Below, in pieces: positions 6,367 to 7,334 of a DNA stretch of 7,334 nt. Position 1 is the first letter of the stretch. Every line of letters begins with the position of its first letter. Both the position numbers and the translations under genes were made by a program. Source of the DNA: Candidatus Kaiserbacteria bacterium (GTDB lineage Bacteria; Patescibacteriota; Minisyncoccia; Phycocordibacterales; UBA918); NCBI GenBank assembly GCA_007117575.1, contig SKGH01000076.1, positions 1 through 7,334 of the forward strand, given 5' to 3'. The notes beneath the pieces are model-generated. The model had not been told where the DNA came from and searched no databases. It saw only the letters and a program-made list of their open reading frames with translations.

Positions 6367-6927
6367 ATGTCTACTATAATTGGTATTACCGGAACAGATG
6401 GAGCGGGAAAGGGTACGGTTGTAGATTATTTGGTCAGCAAATATGGATTTGAACATTATTCCGCTCGGGAACTTTTGATCGATGAAATCAAAAAAAGAGG
6501 ACTGCCTGTTGATAGAAATCACATGCGTTTAGTGGCCAATAGTTTGCGCAAGCAACATGGCAATGACTATTTAGCCAGAGTGGCAGTGTCTCGTTTTGAA
6601 AGTGAAAAAGTACAGAAAGCGGTGTTTGAGTCAGTTAGGGCGTTGGATGAAGCTCGTTTTTTAAAAAATGCCAGTGCCTATTTGTTAGCGGTAGATGCGG
6701 ATCAGGCTTTGCGTTATGAAAGGGTTCAAGCCAGAAGGTCTGAAAGTGACCGAGTTTCTTTTGAACAGTTTGTGGCACATGAAAAGATGGAAATGGATGA
6801 CCCCGATCCACATGGTATGCAAAAGGCGGAAGTTATAAAAATGGCTGATCACTTGGTAACTAATAACGGTACGGTGGAAGAATTGTGGGTTCAAGTCGAT
6901 GATATGTTGAAAGGAATGAATTTGTAA
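6367..6927 (+). CDS. P-loop nucleotide kinase, UPF0200 / dephospho-CoA-kinase-like
   Basis: A 186-residue soluble P-loop NTPase. The Walker A motif GTDGAGKGT is at 9-17 with Lys15 as the phosphate-binding lysine. Downstream features fit the small-kinase fold of dephospho-CoA kinase and the archaeal UPF0200 group: YSARELLIDEIKKRGLPV for substrate binding, a second strand reading AVFESVRALDEARFL in place of the usual ESIR.PGEVE, an arginine-rich lid (RYERVQARRSESDR), and ADHLVTNNGTVEEL near the end, the adenine-side NNGT seen in these kinases. I recognise the family from CPR genomes, where annotations vary between dephospho-CoA kinase and AAA-family ATPase, so the true substrate is uncertain (CoA precursor or a nucleoside monophosphate). 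It starts 84 bases after secF with no Shine-Dalgarno sequence and ends with tandem stops, TAA TAG. Confidence 0.8.
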   Translation: MSTIIGITGTDGAGKGTVVDYLVSKYGFEHYSARELLIDEIKKRGLPVDRNHMRLVANSLRKQHGNDYLARVAVSRFESEKVQKAVFESVRALDEARFLKNASAYLLAVDADQALRYERVQARRSESDRVSFEQFVAHEKMEMDDPDPHGMQKAEVIKMADHLVTNNGTVEELWVQVDDMLKGMNL

Positions 6928-6982
6928 TAGTAACTGTATTCAATACTAAATATATCTAGGTTGTTTGTAGGTAAATGTCAAT

Positions 6983-7012
6983 GTGTCAACATTTTAAGAA
7001 ACTCATTATAAA
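6983..7012 (+). promoter_or_regulatory. Weak promoter candidate ahead of the structured 3' region
   Basis: GTGTCA (6983-6988, 4/6) and TATAAA (7007-7012, 5/6) lie 18 bases apart. Transcription would start near 7019, just before the TCGTCAAA inverted repeat. The base composition is AT-rich, so chance matches are likely; the position ahead of a run of hairpins is the main reason to list it. Confidence 0.22.
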
Positions 7013-7078
7013 TAATACAATCGTCAAAAAAATTTTCAGTTTCACCGGTTACATTTCAGTTTGACGAGTGAGGCAAAA

Positions 7079-7162
7079 ATGATGTTTAGAAACTATTTGA
7101 AGTCTCACCACAAAGCGTACTTCGTTATGGTCGCTCCGCTTTCTAAGAATATGTCGTACTAA
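7079..7162 (+). CDS. Possible 27-residue small peptide
   Basis: A short frame starting at ATG 7079 (a second ATG follows at once) and ending at TAA 7160-7162. TGAGG (7069-7073) lies five bases ahead of the ATG, the best-placed Shine-Dalgarno-like sequence in the window. The peptide begins MMFRNYLKSHH, is basic, and shows no signal sequence or known motif. A weak promoter candidate lies upstream and the ATATGT/ACATAT hairpin spans the stop codon, as in some leader peptides. Length alone makes this unproven. Confidence 0.15.
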   Translation: MMFRNYLKSHHKAYFVMVAPLSKNMSY

Positions 7163-7276
7163 CAACATATATTGAAACCGGTTCAAGATTGTTTCGGGTC
7201 GTCATGACCAAAAATTCAGCTACAGGGCATGTCCCCAAACCCCACTCTAACCATACCCGCCATCAAGCAGGGTTTG

Positions 7277-7303
7277 ATTTCGTCTACCACGAGTAGACGA
7301 AAT
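7277..7303 (+). terminator. Perfect 11-bp stem-loop near the window end
   Basis: ATTTCGTCTAC (7277-7287) pairs perfectly with GTAGACGAAAT (7293-7303) around the loop CACGA. A long T/G-rich tail follows (7304-7334), but no clean T-run, so intrinsic termination on the + strand is plausible rather than clear. Directly upstream, ACCCGC (7255-7260) pairs with GC-A-GGGT (7267-7273), and CAAACCC/GGGTTTG competes with that fold, so the hairpin sits at the 3' side of a larger structured segment. Confidence 0.4.
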
Positions 7304-7334
7304 GTGTATTTTGGTGTGTGTTTTGTGTTTGTCT

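Larger units (their letters stand above)
6928..7334. other. 407-base non-coding, hairpin-rich region
   Basis: No convincing gene is seen here and no tRNA, tmRNA, SRP RNA or RNase P signature. The stretch holds many inverted repeats: TCGTCAAA/TTTGACGA (7021-7028, 7060-7067), GTGAG/CTCAC (7068-7072, 7104-7108), AAAGCG/CGCTTT (7112-7117, 7137-7142), ATATGT/ACATAT (7149-7154, 7165-7170), TTGAA/TTCAA (7172-7176, 7182-7186), palindrome GTCATGAC (7201-7208), CAAACCC/GGGTTTG (7236-7242, 7270-7276), and the stem-loop at 7277-7303. A 9-base direct repeat TTTCAGTTT lies at 7034 and 7054. Short frames exist on both strands (7079-7162 plus, 7049-7168 minus), neither strongly supported. Confidence 0.6.

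Noticed and set aside
7049..7168. A 39-residue minus-strand frame
   Set aside because: It has no Shine-Dalgarno sequence, a translation without recognisable domains, and overlaps the better-supported plus-strand signals and hairpins.
1640..7170. Short words shared between the two large gaps (TTCAATATAT, AAGTACGC, CTTTGTGG, GTCTCAC)
   Set aside because: A few shared 8-mers are expected between two 300-400 base regions, and the words are not in the same order, so they do not show that both gaps hold the same element.
6928..7334. CRISPR array, tRNA or attachment site in the terminal gap
   Set aside because: No regularly spaced repeats of array length, no cloverleaf, and no integrase or tRNA 3' end in view.

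Overview
The window reads as a compact bacterial chromosome segment of roughly 40% GC, with every gene on the + strand. Protein features point to a Patescibacteria/CPR (Parcubacteria-like) organism. FolD is of the short type with VGKGRLVGRP and DAGTSE motifs, secD and secF are separate and nearly abutting, and there is a small P-loop kinase of a type I associate with these genomes. Almost no start codon has a Shine-Dalgarno sequence. This assignment rests on recognised protein features, not on a database search. The standard code fits: no long frame needs UGA as a sense codon.

Layout. Positions 1-101 are a short leader with a possible extended -10 promoter. 102-1508 encodes a membrane polyprenyl-phosphate sugar-1-phosphate transferase that starts a surface glycan. 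1509-1798 is a 290-base gap with terminator-like alternative hairpins followed by a compact palindromic element (1656-1782). That element has 16-base terminal inverted repeats and a 5-base flanking direct repeat, which looks like a MITE-type insertion. 1799-2902 encodes an extended SDR (NAD-dependent epimerase/dehydratase-like), probably also for glycan precursors. 2931-3734 is folD (one-carbon folate metabolism). 3842-5287 and 5290-6282 are secD and secF, the proton-driven accessory subunits of the Sec translocon. 6367-6927 is a UPF0200/dephospho-CoA-kinase-like nucleotide kinase. 6928-7334 holds no convincing gene but is rich in hairpins and ends in an 11-bp perfect stem-loop.

Functionally, the first two enzymes fit cell-surface polysaccharide synthesis, secDF fits protein export, and folD and the kinase are housekeeping metabolism. 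Spacing suggests epimerase-folD cotranscription (28 bases) and a tight secD-secF unit (2 bases) with its own promoter. The coding content is ordinary. The points worth a second look are the MITE-like palindrome, the competing hairpins over the transferase stop codon, and the structured non-coding 3' end, which may hold a small RNA or small peptide gene.
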